Source: Hymenobacter amundsenii
GTDB lineage: Bacteria > Bacteroidota > Bacteroidia > Cytophagales > Hymenobacteraceae
Direction of reading: 5' to 3'
Length of the DNA stretch: 64,000 bases
NCBI RefSeq assembly: GCF_002204745.1
Contig: NZ_NIRR01000001.1
Coordinates: forward strand, 372,001 to 436,000
The notes below the pieces were generated by a model. It did no database searches and was not told the DNA's origin. It saw only the letters and a list, made by a program, of their open reading frames with translations. Each line of letters opens with the position of its first letter. The stretch's first letter is position 1. Made by a program: the position numbers and the translations under genes. Below are positions 45,563-53,241 of this stretch, one piece after another.

Positions 45563-46620
45563 ATGTCTGTTGCCCGGTTACTCTGCTTTTTTGGGTTGCT
45601 GCTTCTAATGCTGCCGTTGCTGCCAGCACAGGGAGCGGCCACCCACCCACGCAATTTCAGCAAGGAAGCACACCTGATGGGCTCCCACTTCACCTATACG
45701 GTGGTGGCCAACAACGACACGTTGGGCTGGACTGCCCTAAATGCGGCCATTGCCGAAACCCGCCGCATCGACCGGCTCATGTCGTTCTGGGATTCAACTT
45801 CCCAGATTACCCAGGTAAACCGCGCCGCCGGCCTGCGCCCGGTCGTCGTCGATCAGGAAGTATATGACCTAATTGAGCGGACGCTGCGCATTTCGGCCCT
45901 GAGCGGCGGGGCGTTCGACATCACGTTTGCTTCGGCTGATAAGATTTACAAGTTTGACCGCCAGGAACACCCGCTGCCCGCCCCTGCTGTGATGCAGCGG
46001 CCGTGGCCCGCATCAACTACCGCAACGTCGTCCTCGACCCAGCCCGGCACACGGTTATGCTCAAGGATAAGGGTATGCGCATGAACCTGGCCGGGGTGCT
46101 GCAGGGCTACGGTATCCGGCGGGCCCGGCAGGTGCTCGACAAGCTCGGCATCAAGGGCGGCCTGCTCAACGGCTCGGGCGACATCCTGTGCTGGGGCCGC
46201 CAAGCTGACGGCTCGCTCTGGCGCGTGGCCATCGGCGACCCCGACCACCCCAACAGCATTTCCAGCTGGGTGCAGGTAACCGATGTGGCCGTGGTAACGG
46301 CCGGCAACTACGAGCAGTACTTCACTTCCGGCGGCAAGGTCTACGGGCACATCATCAACCCCGCCACCGGCCTGCCCGCTACGGGGTTGCGCTCCGTCAC
46401 CATTATCTGCTCCGATGTAGAGCTGGCCGACTGCCTCGATGAAGTGGTCTTCGTAAAAGGTCCGGTGGAAGGGCTGGCCTTCATCAACCAACTTAAAGGC
46501 GTTGACTGCACCCTGATTACCGACGACAACCGTACGTTGGTTTCCAAGAATATGCAGGTTAATTATTACCGTAACGATGCCCCCGCAACGCCGGTTACGG
46601 CCCCGGCAACCCAGCCTTAG
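45563..46620 (+). pseudogene. apbE: FAD:protein FMN transferase ApbE, frameshifted
   Basis: ApbE attaches FMN covalently to Ser/Thr of target proteins on the outer side of the inner membrane. ATG 45563 starts a signal peptide (LLCFFGLLLLMLPLLPAQG), followed by HLMGSHFTYTVVANN, RLMSFWDSTSQI and GGAFDIT. At 45990/45991 the coding moves to the -1 frame and continues NYRNVVLD, GVLQGYGIRRARQVL, LNGSGDILCWG and the metal/FAD motif GHIINPATGLPA to TAG 46620. One missing C (GTCGATG expected, GTGATG seen) restores one frame. It is in the thioredoxin-DUF4266-DUF3570 cassette and is probably functional if the base is a consensus error. Confidence 0.85.
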
Positions 46621-46667
46621 CCCAGCCGTTTGCCGTTTAGCTCCCCAACTCGCCTTCTCCACTCCCC

Positions 46668-46916
46668 ATGCATCAGTTTCTACATTCCTTGCCGCTACGC
46701 CGCCCCCTGCTAAGCTTGGCCGGACTAGTGCTGGCGGCGGGCGGCCTATCGGGCTGCGTGTCGGTGGCGGCCTATGAGAAAGTATATCTCAACGATGAGG
46801 ACATGAAGCTTGCCAACAAGCGGGTGGAAGTGTATGAAACCAACTTCGAATCGTACCGCGAAGGAGCTGGCGGTGCCAACGGAGGCAAAGTTGGCGGCGG
46901 CTGTGGCTGCAATTAG
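46668..46916 (+). CDS. DUF4266 small lipoprotein with Gly/Cys C-terminus
   Basis: An 82-residue lipoprotein (LSLAGLVLAAGGLSGC, lipidated Cys30). The mature 52 residues hold the DUF4266 core VAAYEKVYLNDEDMKL and a flexible tail rich in Gly that ends GGKVGGGCGCN, with Cys79 and Cys81 two and four residues from the end. The conserved Cys-x-Cys tail suggests a metal ligand, a thiol redox partner for the cassette thioredoxin, or a modification site. No Asp-x-x-Ser/Thr-Gly-Ala-Ser/Thr flavinylation motif is seen. The TAG stop is the first unit of a TAGCTGT array. Confidence 0.9.
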   Translation: MHQFLHSLPLRRPLLSLAGLVLAAGGLSGCVSVAAYEKVYLNDEDMKLANKRVEVYETNFESYREGAGGANGGKVGGGCGCN

Positions 46917-46939
46917 CTGTTAGCTGTTAGCTGTTAGCT
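46914..46939 (+). repeat. 7-base tandem repeat TAGCTGT, three copies plus partial
   Basis: Same unit as at 6375-6429 and again beginning at a TAG stop codon, here that of the DUF4266 gene. Confidence 0.95.
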
Positions 46940-47017
46940 CAAAACGTTATCCTGACGCGCTGAATTGCCTTTCTGGCGTTCTGGCGTTTCCTTTCTCCCC
47001 TTCTGCTCCCCTCGCGC

Positions 47018-48310
47018 ATGTCTTTATTTACTCGTTTTTTTCGTCCGGCCCGGCTGTTACCGGTGGTGCTGGGCTTGTTGCCGGTGCTGGGCTGGGCCCA
47101 GGGAGGCATTACGCCCAACCGGATTGATGGCTCAGGCGTGCCGCTCACGCCCCAGACCAACGCGGCCAACGCCCAGGTGGGTGAAACAGAAATCAATATT
47201 CTGGGCAGCTACTACCAGCAAGACGGCACCCACGGGGCCGTGCAGGGCGGGCGCGGCACCGAGTACCTCACCGACGTCACGCCCACCATTATCCTCAACA
47301 TCCCGCTCGACACCGTGAGCCGGCTCACGGCCAACATCGGGGCCGACTTCTACGCCTCGGCCTCCACCGACCGCATCGATGGCGTGGAAGGTCTCTACCT
47401 ATCTACCCCTTCTGCCCACGATGCCCGCATTCACGCCGACTTCGGCTACTCGCGCGAGAACCGGGCCCAGCACCGCATTGTGGGTATTGGCGGCGGCGTG
47501 TCGAAGGAGTACGACTACTTCTCGGTAAACGTGGTGGGCTCCTACGCCAAAAGCTCGCGCGACGGCAACCGCGAGTTCAGCGTGGCCGGCCAAGTGTACC
47601 TCGACCAAGCCAAGCTTATTTACCCCACCGAGCTACGCACCGGCCAGCAGCTGGTTCCTACCGATAAGCGCCAGAGCTATAACCTCTCGCTGGTCTATTC
47701 GCAGGTGATCAGCCAACGCCTGCAACTGGCCGTCAGCACCGAATTGGTGTACCAGCACGGGCTACTGAGCACGCCTTTTCACCGGGTCTATTTCCGGGAG
47801 CCCGGCATTACGGCCCCTAAGGTGGAGCAGCTACCCCAGAACCGCTTCAAGTACCCGGTAGCATTACGGGCCAGCTACTTTGCTTCCGACTTTGTGCAAC
47901 TGCGCGGTTTTTACCGCTTCTACAACGATAACTTCGGCATCACGGCCCACACCTTCGAGCTAGAAACACCCATCAAGGTGACGCCCTTCTTCGTGCTCTA
48001 CCCCTTCTACCGCTTCCACCACCAGACGGCGGCCAAGTACTTCGCCGCTTACGCCCAGCATTCCGTAGCCGACGAGTTTTATACCTCCGATTACGACCTG
48101 TCGGCTTTCACGGCCAACAAGTACGGCTTGGGCCTGCGCTACTCACCGGTGTACGGTATCAGCCGCTTCAAAACGCCCTTCAGCGATGGCCAGGGCGGCC
48201 GCAAAGTAGCCAAGTTCAAGTCGCTCGATGTGCGCTACGCCTATTACCAGCGCAACATCAACTTCAACGCCAACCTCATTAGCTTCGATCTGGCCTTTAC
48301 GATGCCGTAA
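47018..48310 (+). CDS. DUF3570 outer-membrane beta-barrel protein
   Basis: A 430-residue protein with a signal peptide (LLPVVLGLLPVLGWAQG) and alternating amphipathic strands throughout (RLTANIGADFYASASTDRID, RQSYNLSLVYSQVISQRLQL, VTPFFVLYPFYRFHH), ending FNANLISFDLAFTMP with a terminal aromatic strand typical of outer-membrane barrels. It matches DUF3570, which habitually follows DUF4266, ApbE and a thioredoxin. The transported or modified substrate is unknown. A TAAGTGAGAA repeat array begins directly at its stop. Confidence 0.9.
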   Translation: MSLFTRFFRPARLLPVVLGLLPVLGWAQGGITPNRIDGSGVPLTPQTNAANAQVGETEINILGSYYQQDGTHGAVQGGRGTEYLTDVTPTIILNIPLDTVSRLTANIGADFYASASTDRIDGVEGLYLSTPSAHDARIHADFGYSRENRAQHRIVGIGGGVSKEYDYFSVNVVGSYAKSSRDGNREFSVAGQVYLDQAKLIYPTELRTGQQLVPTDKRQSYNLSLVYSQVISQRLQLAVSTELVYQHGLLSTPFHRVYFREPGITAPKVEQLPQNRFKYPVALRASYFASDFVQLRGFYRFYNDNFGITAHTFELETPIKVTPFFVLYPFYRFHHQTAAKYFAAYAQHSVADEFYTSDYDLSAFTANKYGLGLRYSPVYGISRFKTPFSDGQGGRKVAKFKSLDVRYAYYQRNINFNANLISFDLAFTMP

Positions 48311-48380
48311 GTGAGAAGTGAGAAGTGAGAAGTGAGAAGTGAGAAGTGAGAAGTGAGAAGTGAGAAGTGAGAAGTGAGAA
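48311..48380 (+). repeat. 7-base tandem repeat GTGAGAA, ten copies
   Basis: Ten uninterrupted units start directly after the TAA stop of the DUF3570 gene and are followed by ACGGTACG, the same sequence that follows the array at 60846-60887. Confidence 0.97.
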
Positions 48381-48457
48381 ACGGTACGGGCACCTACTGC
48401 GTCCTGGCTGTTTTTGGAAAGCATTTTCCCGACCACATACCGCTTACGACTGCAAAG

Positions 48458-48510
48458 GTCACCAATGCAAAAGCGCCCCCAGACAGATGCTGCGCTTTTG
48501 CATTGGTGAC
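48458..48510. terminator. 18-base perfect inverted repeat
   Basis: GTCACCAATGCAAAAGCG (48458-48475) pairs exactly with 48493-48510. It lies just beyond the stop of the minus-strand lipoprotein and after the convergent DUF3570 gene. Confidence 0.65.
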
Positions 48511-48516
48511 GCACCT

Positions 48517-49119
48517 TTACTCGGCGATGACGACGGCCCGACTCAGCTTCTTGGAATAGGCCAAGCGCCGTTCCCGGCCATCGGCCGAAGGGTAATCGAA
48601 GCCCACGGCCTTGGAGTCACCTTTCACCGACGTCCACGACTGAGCATCGACGTTTTCGGGTTGGGTAGCGGCCTTGGGTACGGCGGGCTGCACAAATCGG
48701 TCGTCGCGGAAGAAGTTGTTCATGCCCTGCAAAATGGCAATCTCCCGGTCGCGCACAGTCACGGTCTGGGCATCAGCTAAATCCTGGTCACGGATGAGAG
48801 CCGTAGCCGGCATGCTTTCCTTGCGGAGCGTGTCGCCGGTGCTGCTAATGATGATGAAGTACGCCTCCGAGGTCGAAATTTTAGGGCCGCGCAGCTGCAG
48901 AACGAAGTTGTCCTTGGTTTTGGGAGAGGAGAAGGTGTGGCTGGCATTTACAGTGCGGAGCACCGTGCGGGCATTCACGCGGCCCCGGTTGGCTTCAGTC
49001 GGAGGCGTAAATAAGCGGTCAGCATTCTTGGAAGTCCCCACCTCACGCTCCGTGTTCAAACAGGAGGTCAGTTGGAATAAGCAAAAGACTCCAATGGCGG
49101 GGAATAAAAAGTTTTTCAT
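48517..49119 (-). CDS. Hypothetical lipoprotein
   Basis: ATG 49119 gives a lipoprotein signal (MKNFLFPAIGVFCLFQLTSC). The 200-residue product has a beta-rich middle (DNFVLQLRGPKISTSEAYFIII) and a C-terminal part with WTSVKGDSKAVGFDYPSADG. No family is recognised. A TATTTTGC box at 49153-49160 is a plausible promoter. The base composition is lower in GC than its neighbours. The upstream gap to 49389 also holds a short inverted pair, GGAAACT/AGTTTCC, at about 49178-49216. Confidence 0.65.
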   Translation of the reverse strand: MKNFLFPAIGVFCLFQLTSCLNTEREVGTSKNADRLFTPPTEANRGRVNARTVLRTVNASHTFSSPKTKDNFVLQLRGPKISTSEAYFIIISSTGDTLRKESMPATALIRDQDLADAQTVTVRDREIAILQGMNNFFRDDRFVQPAVPKAATQPENVDAQSWTSVKGDSKAVGFDYPSADGRERRLAYSKKLSRAVVIAE

Positions 49120-49388
49120 GGAAAAAGAATATACTATCGGCAAATCGGTTCGGCAAAATACAAAACCTTACGCAAGTCCGGAAACTTCCACCCTCTACGT
49201 AGCGAAGAGTTTCCAGGCTAACACACATATCCCGGCCGGCAAGTTCAACAGGGCCTACCAGTTCAGCAGCACGGTCGGGCGGTGCCACATGTGGCAGTTA
49301 CCCATTCGCGCAGACACGATTATGCGGCTGGGCTATCTACGCAATAAGCCCCCAAAAAGACTGTCGGAAAAGCTTTTTTTTCGGTTTA

Positions 49389-50113
49389 TTAGAAGATCCC
49401 CAGTTCCACCCCTACCAACCAACGGGGTAGTTCCGGATACGTGGGGTCGGCGGCAGTGCTGAAGGTATTGGCCAGCCGGTAGCGGGCCACGGCGGCGTAG
49501 CGGCCCGAGCCCAGGCGGGTTCCCAGGCCCCAGCTCCAGCGGCGCAGGTAGTCGGGGCGCTGCTCTTTTACCAAAGTGCGGGCACTGCCGTTGGCCCCGG
49601 GCCGGTCTTCGTAGGTGTGGGTGGTGCTCAGGGCCCAGCTGCCCCAGGCGCTCAGGTCGAGGTAGTGCCCAATGATGTTGCCGCGCCGCCCGAAATTCAG
49701 GCGTCCGAAAGGCTCCAGTTGCACCTGCCCCAGGTTCAGGGCCTCGCGGTAGTGGGTGGCGGTATTGGGCAACAGCTTGGTGCTGTTTTGCCGCAGTTGG
49801 TATTGCAGGCGGGCGTAGCGCACATCGAGGCCCGCCGCCAGCATGGGGCTCAGCCGCCACTTGTTACGCAGGCCCAGGAAAAACTCGCCCGACTCCGGAT
49901 AGCGCAGATTGGCCCCGGGGCGGCCGGCCAGCCTACCACGGGCGCGAAGCCCAGGAACAGGTGCTGGTAAAAGGCCCGGTTGGGTCCGTAGCGGGCGGGC
50001 ACCGAGTCGGCGGCCGGGTCGGCGCGCAGCAGTACCCGCTGGGCGAGTCCGGGCCGGGCCACCAGTAGGGCCAGCGTCAGCAGCAGCAGCGTGGTCGGAA
50101 GGGTTGGCTTCAT
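49389..50113 (-). pseudogene. Outer-membrane protein coupled to a subtilase, frameshifted
   Basis: ATG 50113 (signal peptide PTTLLLLTLALLVARPGLAQ) overlaps the TGA of the upstream protease in an ATGA junction. The coding moves to the -1 frame near 49931, at GGCTGG; GGCCTGG would restore GLAGRPGANLRYPESG. The rest shows amphipathic strands of a beta-barrel (FFLGLRNKWRLSPMLAAGLD, IIGHYLDLSAWGSWALS, YAAVARYRLANTFS) ending VGVELGIF. The length would be about 240 residues. The function is unknown; the coupling implies a partnership with the protease. Confidence 0.7.
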
Positions 50114-51852
50114 AAGGCAGGAAAACTGGCCGTGTAGCCCCGGTAATGCACCCGCACCGAACCGCCGGGCGGCACCTGCGCCAATGGCACCCGCAGCACG
50201 GCCCGCTGGCTGACTTCGAGCACCTCGTAGCGCACCAGTTGGCCCCGGGCATCGCGCAGCTGCCAATAGAACCCGGCGGGCGGCCCGGGGGCCGGCGGCA
50301 GTTCTGGAGCAGCCTCGTTGGCCGGCCCTGCAGCGGCAGCTGCCAGCAGCGGTTGGCCCCGCCCCACCACCCGTACCGAATCGGCAAACAGGGGTAGTGC
50401 ACGGGCCGGCACAAAGGCGGCCGCGGGGCGGATAATTACACTTAGAACGGAATCGGTGGAAACGAAATCGAAGGTAGGGGTTGGAGCTGTGGCTACGCCG
50501 GCCGTGAAATAGGTGGCCTGGGGCAAGCCGTAGCCGTGGGCGTAATCGAAGTACGGATACAGCTGGCCAGCCTGCTGCAGCCGGGCAAACAGTGCCATAA
50601 CGGGCAAATCGCGCTGTTGCTGCCAGGCGCAGGCCGCGAAGCCCGCCACCAGGGGGCTGGCAAAGGAGGTGCCTTCGGTTCGTTCGAACCCGCCCGGCAC
50701 GGCCGTAACGGCCACCCCAAACGCGGCTACGTTGGGCTTGAGCCGCCCGCCCGGGGCCGGGCCGTAGCTGCTGAAATCGAGGTGCAGGTAGGTAGACGGA
50801 TCGAGCCCGCCCACGGCCAGCACCGAGTCGCCATCAGCGGGCGTGCCCACAGTGTGCCAGGCGGGGTCGTCGCCGGCATTGCCGGCAGCATTCACCACCA
50901 GCATGCCTTTGCGCACGGCCAGCTCGGCAGCCCGGGCCACGAGGCTGGTGCGGCCGTTCATCTGCTCGGGAAAATACCGGGCGTCGGTGTAGCCCAACGA
51001 CGAGTTAATGATATCGGCCCCGAGGCGGTCGGCCCACTCGGCGGCGGCCAGCCAGGCTTCCTCTTCGGCGTACCGTTCGCGGAACATCTGCTCGGTGCGG
51101 GCCAGCAGGAATTCGGCCCCATCGGCCAGCCCCAGGTAGGTACTATCGGGCAGTTGGCCGGCGATACAGGAAAGCACTTCGGTACCGTGGTTGCCACCCC
51201 GGAACACATTAGGCGAACGGCGCAGGAAATCGTAGGTATCCACGATGGCCCGGCGGCGGCGCAAATGCGCGAAGGCCGGGTGGGTGTCGGTCCCGTTGAA
51301 GCCCACATCGAAGATGGCAATGCGCAGGCCCTGGCCCCGTAGGCCGGCCTGCCTGAAATCGGCTGCGCCCAGGGAGGCAGTTTGCTGGCGGGCCAGCGCC
51401 TGATCGGCGGCCGAGAGCGGGCGCGGGGCCAGCTTCGGCGCAGGGCCAGACGAGTGGCGGGCGGCGACCATCAGCGGAGCCTCGGGCCAGGCCACTACGG
51501 CCCTTATGCCGGGAAACTGGCGTAGCCGGACTACCTGAGCGGGCGTAGCCCGGCAGGATACGGCATTGAACCAGCGGCTAACCAGCGTGAGCGTATCGGT
51601 GGCGGCTTGCACCCGGGCCAGGTAGTCGGGGCGCACCGGAAAGTCGGTGCTGTCGCAGGCGGGCAGGTGCTGGCGGTGGCGGCGGGCCTGAGCCTGGGGG
51701 CTGAAATAGGCGGCTGGCCGCAACGTCTGGCCCGCTTTATCGCGGAACGTGACCCAGTAGCGGGCGGACGAAGTCGGCTGGGCAGCAGCTGGGCCCGACA
51801 CTCCCCAAGTCAACAATCCGGCAATCAACCCGAAAAACAAGTAGCAGCGCAA
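50110..51852 (-). CDS. Secreted S8 family serine peptidase (subtilase)
   Basis: A 580-residue protease. A signal peptide (GLLTWGVSGPAAAQ) and an inhibitor-like propeptide (RYWVTFRDKAG) precede the catalytic domain with Asp182 (IFDVGFNG), His222 (GGNHGTEV), the oxyanion Asn in NAAGNAGDDP (about 325) and Ser396 (GTSFASPLVAG). The C-terminal 120 residues form a Pro-rich linker and a beta domain ending VHYRGYTASFPAL; it does not look like a type IX sorting domain. Its stop overlaps the start of an outer-membrane protein gene. A TACCTTAG box lies just upstream. Confidence 0.93.
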   Translation of the reverse strand: MRCYLFFGLIAGLLTWGVSGPAAAQPTSSARYWVTFRDKAGQTLRPAAYFSPQAQARRHRQHLPACDSTDFPVRPDYLARVQAATDTLTLVSRWFNAVSCRATPAQVVRLRQFPGIRAVVAWPEAPLMVAARHSSGPAPKLAPRPLSAADQALARQQTASLGAADFRQAGLRGQGLRIAIFDVGFNGTDTHPAFAHLRRRRAIVDTYDFLRRSPNVFRGGNHGTEVLSCIAGQLPDSTYLGLADGAEFLLARTEQMFRERYAEEEAWLAAAEWADRLGADIINSSLGYTDARYFPEQMNGRTSLVARAAELAVRKGMLVVNAAGNAGDDPAWHTVGTPADGDSVLAVGGLDPSTYLHLDFSSYGPAPGGRLKPNVAAFGVAVTAVPGGFERTEGTSFASPLVAGFAACAWQQQRDLPVMALFARLQQAGQLYPYFDYAHGYGLPQATYFTAGVATAPTPTFDFVSTDSVLSVIIRPAAAFVPARALPLFADSVRVVGRGQPLLAAAAAGPANEAAPELPPAPGPPAGFYWQLRDARGQLVRYEVLEVSQRAVLRVPLAQVPPGGSVRVHYRGYTASFPAL

Positions 51853-52804
51853 GCGGAATCGGGGGTTAATGGATTTTCATGGCCTCTAAGGTACGATAAA
51901 GCGCCGGGCCGTGAGGCATGGCAGCGACTGATCAACTTCCTACAAATACGCGGTATTCTCAACCTGAATATGCCGGTTAAAGCGCGGGTTATCACCCGAT
52001 TACAAAAACCATTTTAGTGTAATTATTACTACACTAACATTGCATTGGCTACTCGTATTCATCGAAATTCAGGGAATTTCATGAATACGCAGAAACACTA
52101 ATTGCAATTCCAAGATCAGGCTTTTTGGGTAAGCTCGCTGGCAATAAAATGGATGAATAATGCCCGTCCAGCGAAATTTAGTTGTGATTTTCTCAGGTGC
52201 AGACTAATCGGCACACAAATGATTGCTCTTACTTGCTTAGCTAGCCAATGTATGAGATAATGAACCGATCCAATAGCACCGTTAAAAGCACGAAGCCTCA
52301 AGTGGTAGCGGTAATATAAATCAAGTACTTATTTACAGCCAGTCGCAGCTTGGTTCAAGCCCAAGACGCAACACCCGCCGCTAACATTGTTAACAATAAT
52401 TTTGAGTGTATTACAGAATCGGGAATGCAACAGTCACCACCGAGTACTATATGAAAGATCCTCACCCATAGCAGTTTCAAGCACCGTAGCACCCATTGCC
52501 TACGTTTACGGCTTGCCCGTGGCCTAAAACGATTGAATCAGTTGATGAACCTATGGGTTTTCGTTGCGATATTATGCAAATGGGCGAGTGGATCTGATTA
52601 TGTCCAACTCTAAAATAAGGTCGTTAGCAGACCTAGATGCTTATTTCAGAATGGGCACTTTATTCTTATTTTCGGAATACAAAGTATCCAAACTCTTTTT
52701 TCAGCCGTATTGCTAAATCATCATACCCATAGTAGTTGTTGAATTAGAAATAAAAACTCAACTTTGGGCTTTACTTCATCTTTTCAAAAATTAACCTCTT
52801 TCTA
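51853..52804. other. AT-rich intergenic region with palindromes, no supported gene
   Basis: From about 52010 the composition becomes markedly AT-rich compared with the rest of the window. Visible structures are TTAGTGTA/TACACTAA (52014-52037), a 16-pair hairpin with one bulge (52054-52089, CGTATTCAT and GAAATTC arms), and the palindrome ATTGTTAACAAT (52386-52397). A stop-free stretch near 52500-52610 reads PTFTACPWPKTIESVDEP and GFRCDIMQMGEWI, possibly a gene relic. No start, promoter or family supports a gene. Confidence 0.6.
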
Positions 52805-53038
52805 ATGGCAACTGCTGATCTGAACAAGCTGCAACAAATTCTGGCCAACGCCGAAGATAACGACGCCGTACTCTCGCAAATCCGCAAGCAGGTATCAAAA
52901 ATCAGCAGCATGGTCGAAGACCTGAACGCGATGCTGGACCCCGGCTACAAAATCGAGAAAAAAGAACGCAAGCCCCGCGCCGCCAATGGTACGGGCAAAG
53001 GCCCAGGCCGGCCGCGCAAAAACGCCGTAGCGGAATAG
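52805..53038 (+). CDS. Small AT-hook-like protein
   Basis: A 77-residue protein. The N-terminal 45 residues are a helical, probably coiled segment (LNKLQQILANAEDNDAVLSQIRKQ, VSKISSMVEDLNAMLD), followed by a basic tail, KKERKPRAANGTGKGPGRPRKN, containing GRPRK, the core of an AT-hook that binds the minor groove of AT-rich DNA. It lies directly downstream of an 0.8 kb AT-rich stretch and is followed by a strong terminator. It is probably a nucleoid-associated or regulatory protein; this is inferred. Confidence 0.75.
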   Translation: MATADLNKLQQILANAEDNDAVLSQIRKQVSKISSMVEDLNAMLDPGYKIEKKERKPRAANGTGKGPGRPRKNAVAE

Positions 53039-53058
53039 TTTTCCGGCACTGCGCCCCT

Positions 53059-53106
53059 AATTAAAACAGCCCGGTTACCTTTTCAGGTGGCCGGGCTGTT
53101 TTAATT
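53059..53106 (+). terminator. Intrinsic terminator, 16-base perfect stem
   Basis: AATTAAAACAGCCCGG (53059-53074) and its complement (53091-53106) form a perfect stem with T-rich 3-prime side, 20 bases after the AT-hook-like gene. Confidence 0.85.
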
Positions 53107-53107
53107 A

Positions 53108-53209
53108 CTGATGTTACGCACCGATTGCGCTCCAGCTTCAGAAACCCACTTCAGCTACTTCTGAAAAGGGCATTTGCGGGCAGCCTGCTAAGGTGGTGCG
53201 TAACATCAG
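53108..53209. mobile_element. 102-base MITE-like element with 15-base TIRs and 7-base target duplication
   Basis: CTGATGTTACGCACC (53108-53122) is exactly inverted at 53195-53209. The element is flanked on both sides by the direct repeat TTAATTA (53101-53107 and 53210-53216). The interior has no open frame. It inserted right at the end of the terminator of the AT-hook-like gene. Confidence 0.65.
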
Positions 53210-53241
53210 TTAATTAGGGGCGCTGGGAAACAGGCAGGCGG

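Noticed and set aside
48311..48380. CRISPR-like array
   Set aside because: The unit is a 7-base perfect tandem repeat without spacers, and no cas genes are present.
52348..52364. A tRNA T-arm-like hairpin, CTTGG-TTCAAGC-CCAAG
   Set aside because: No matching acceptor strand, anticodon arm or D arm can be found upstream, so it is not a tRNA; chance hairpin or relic.
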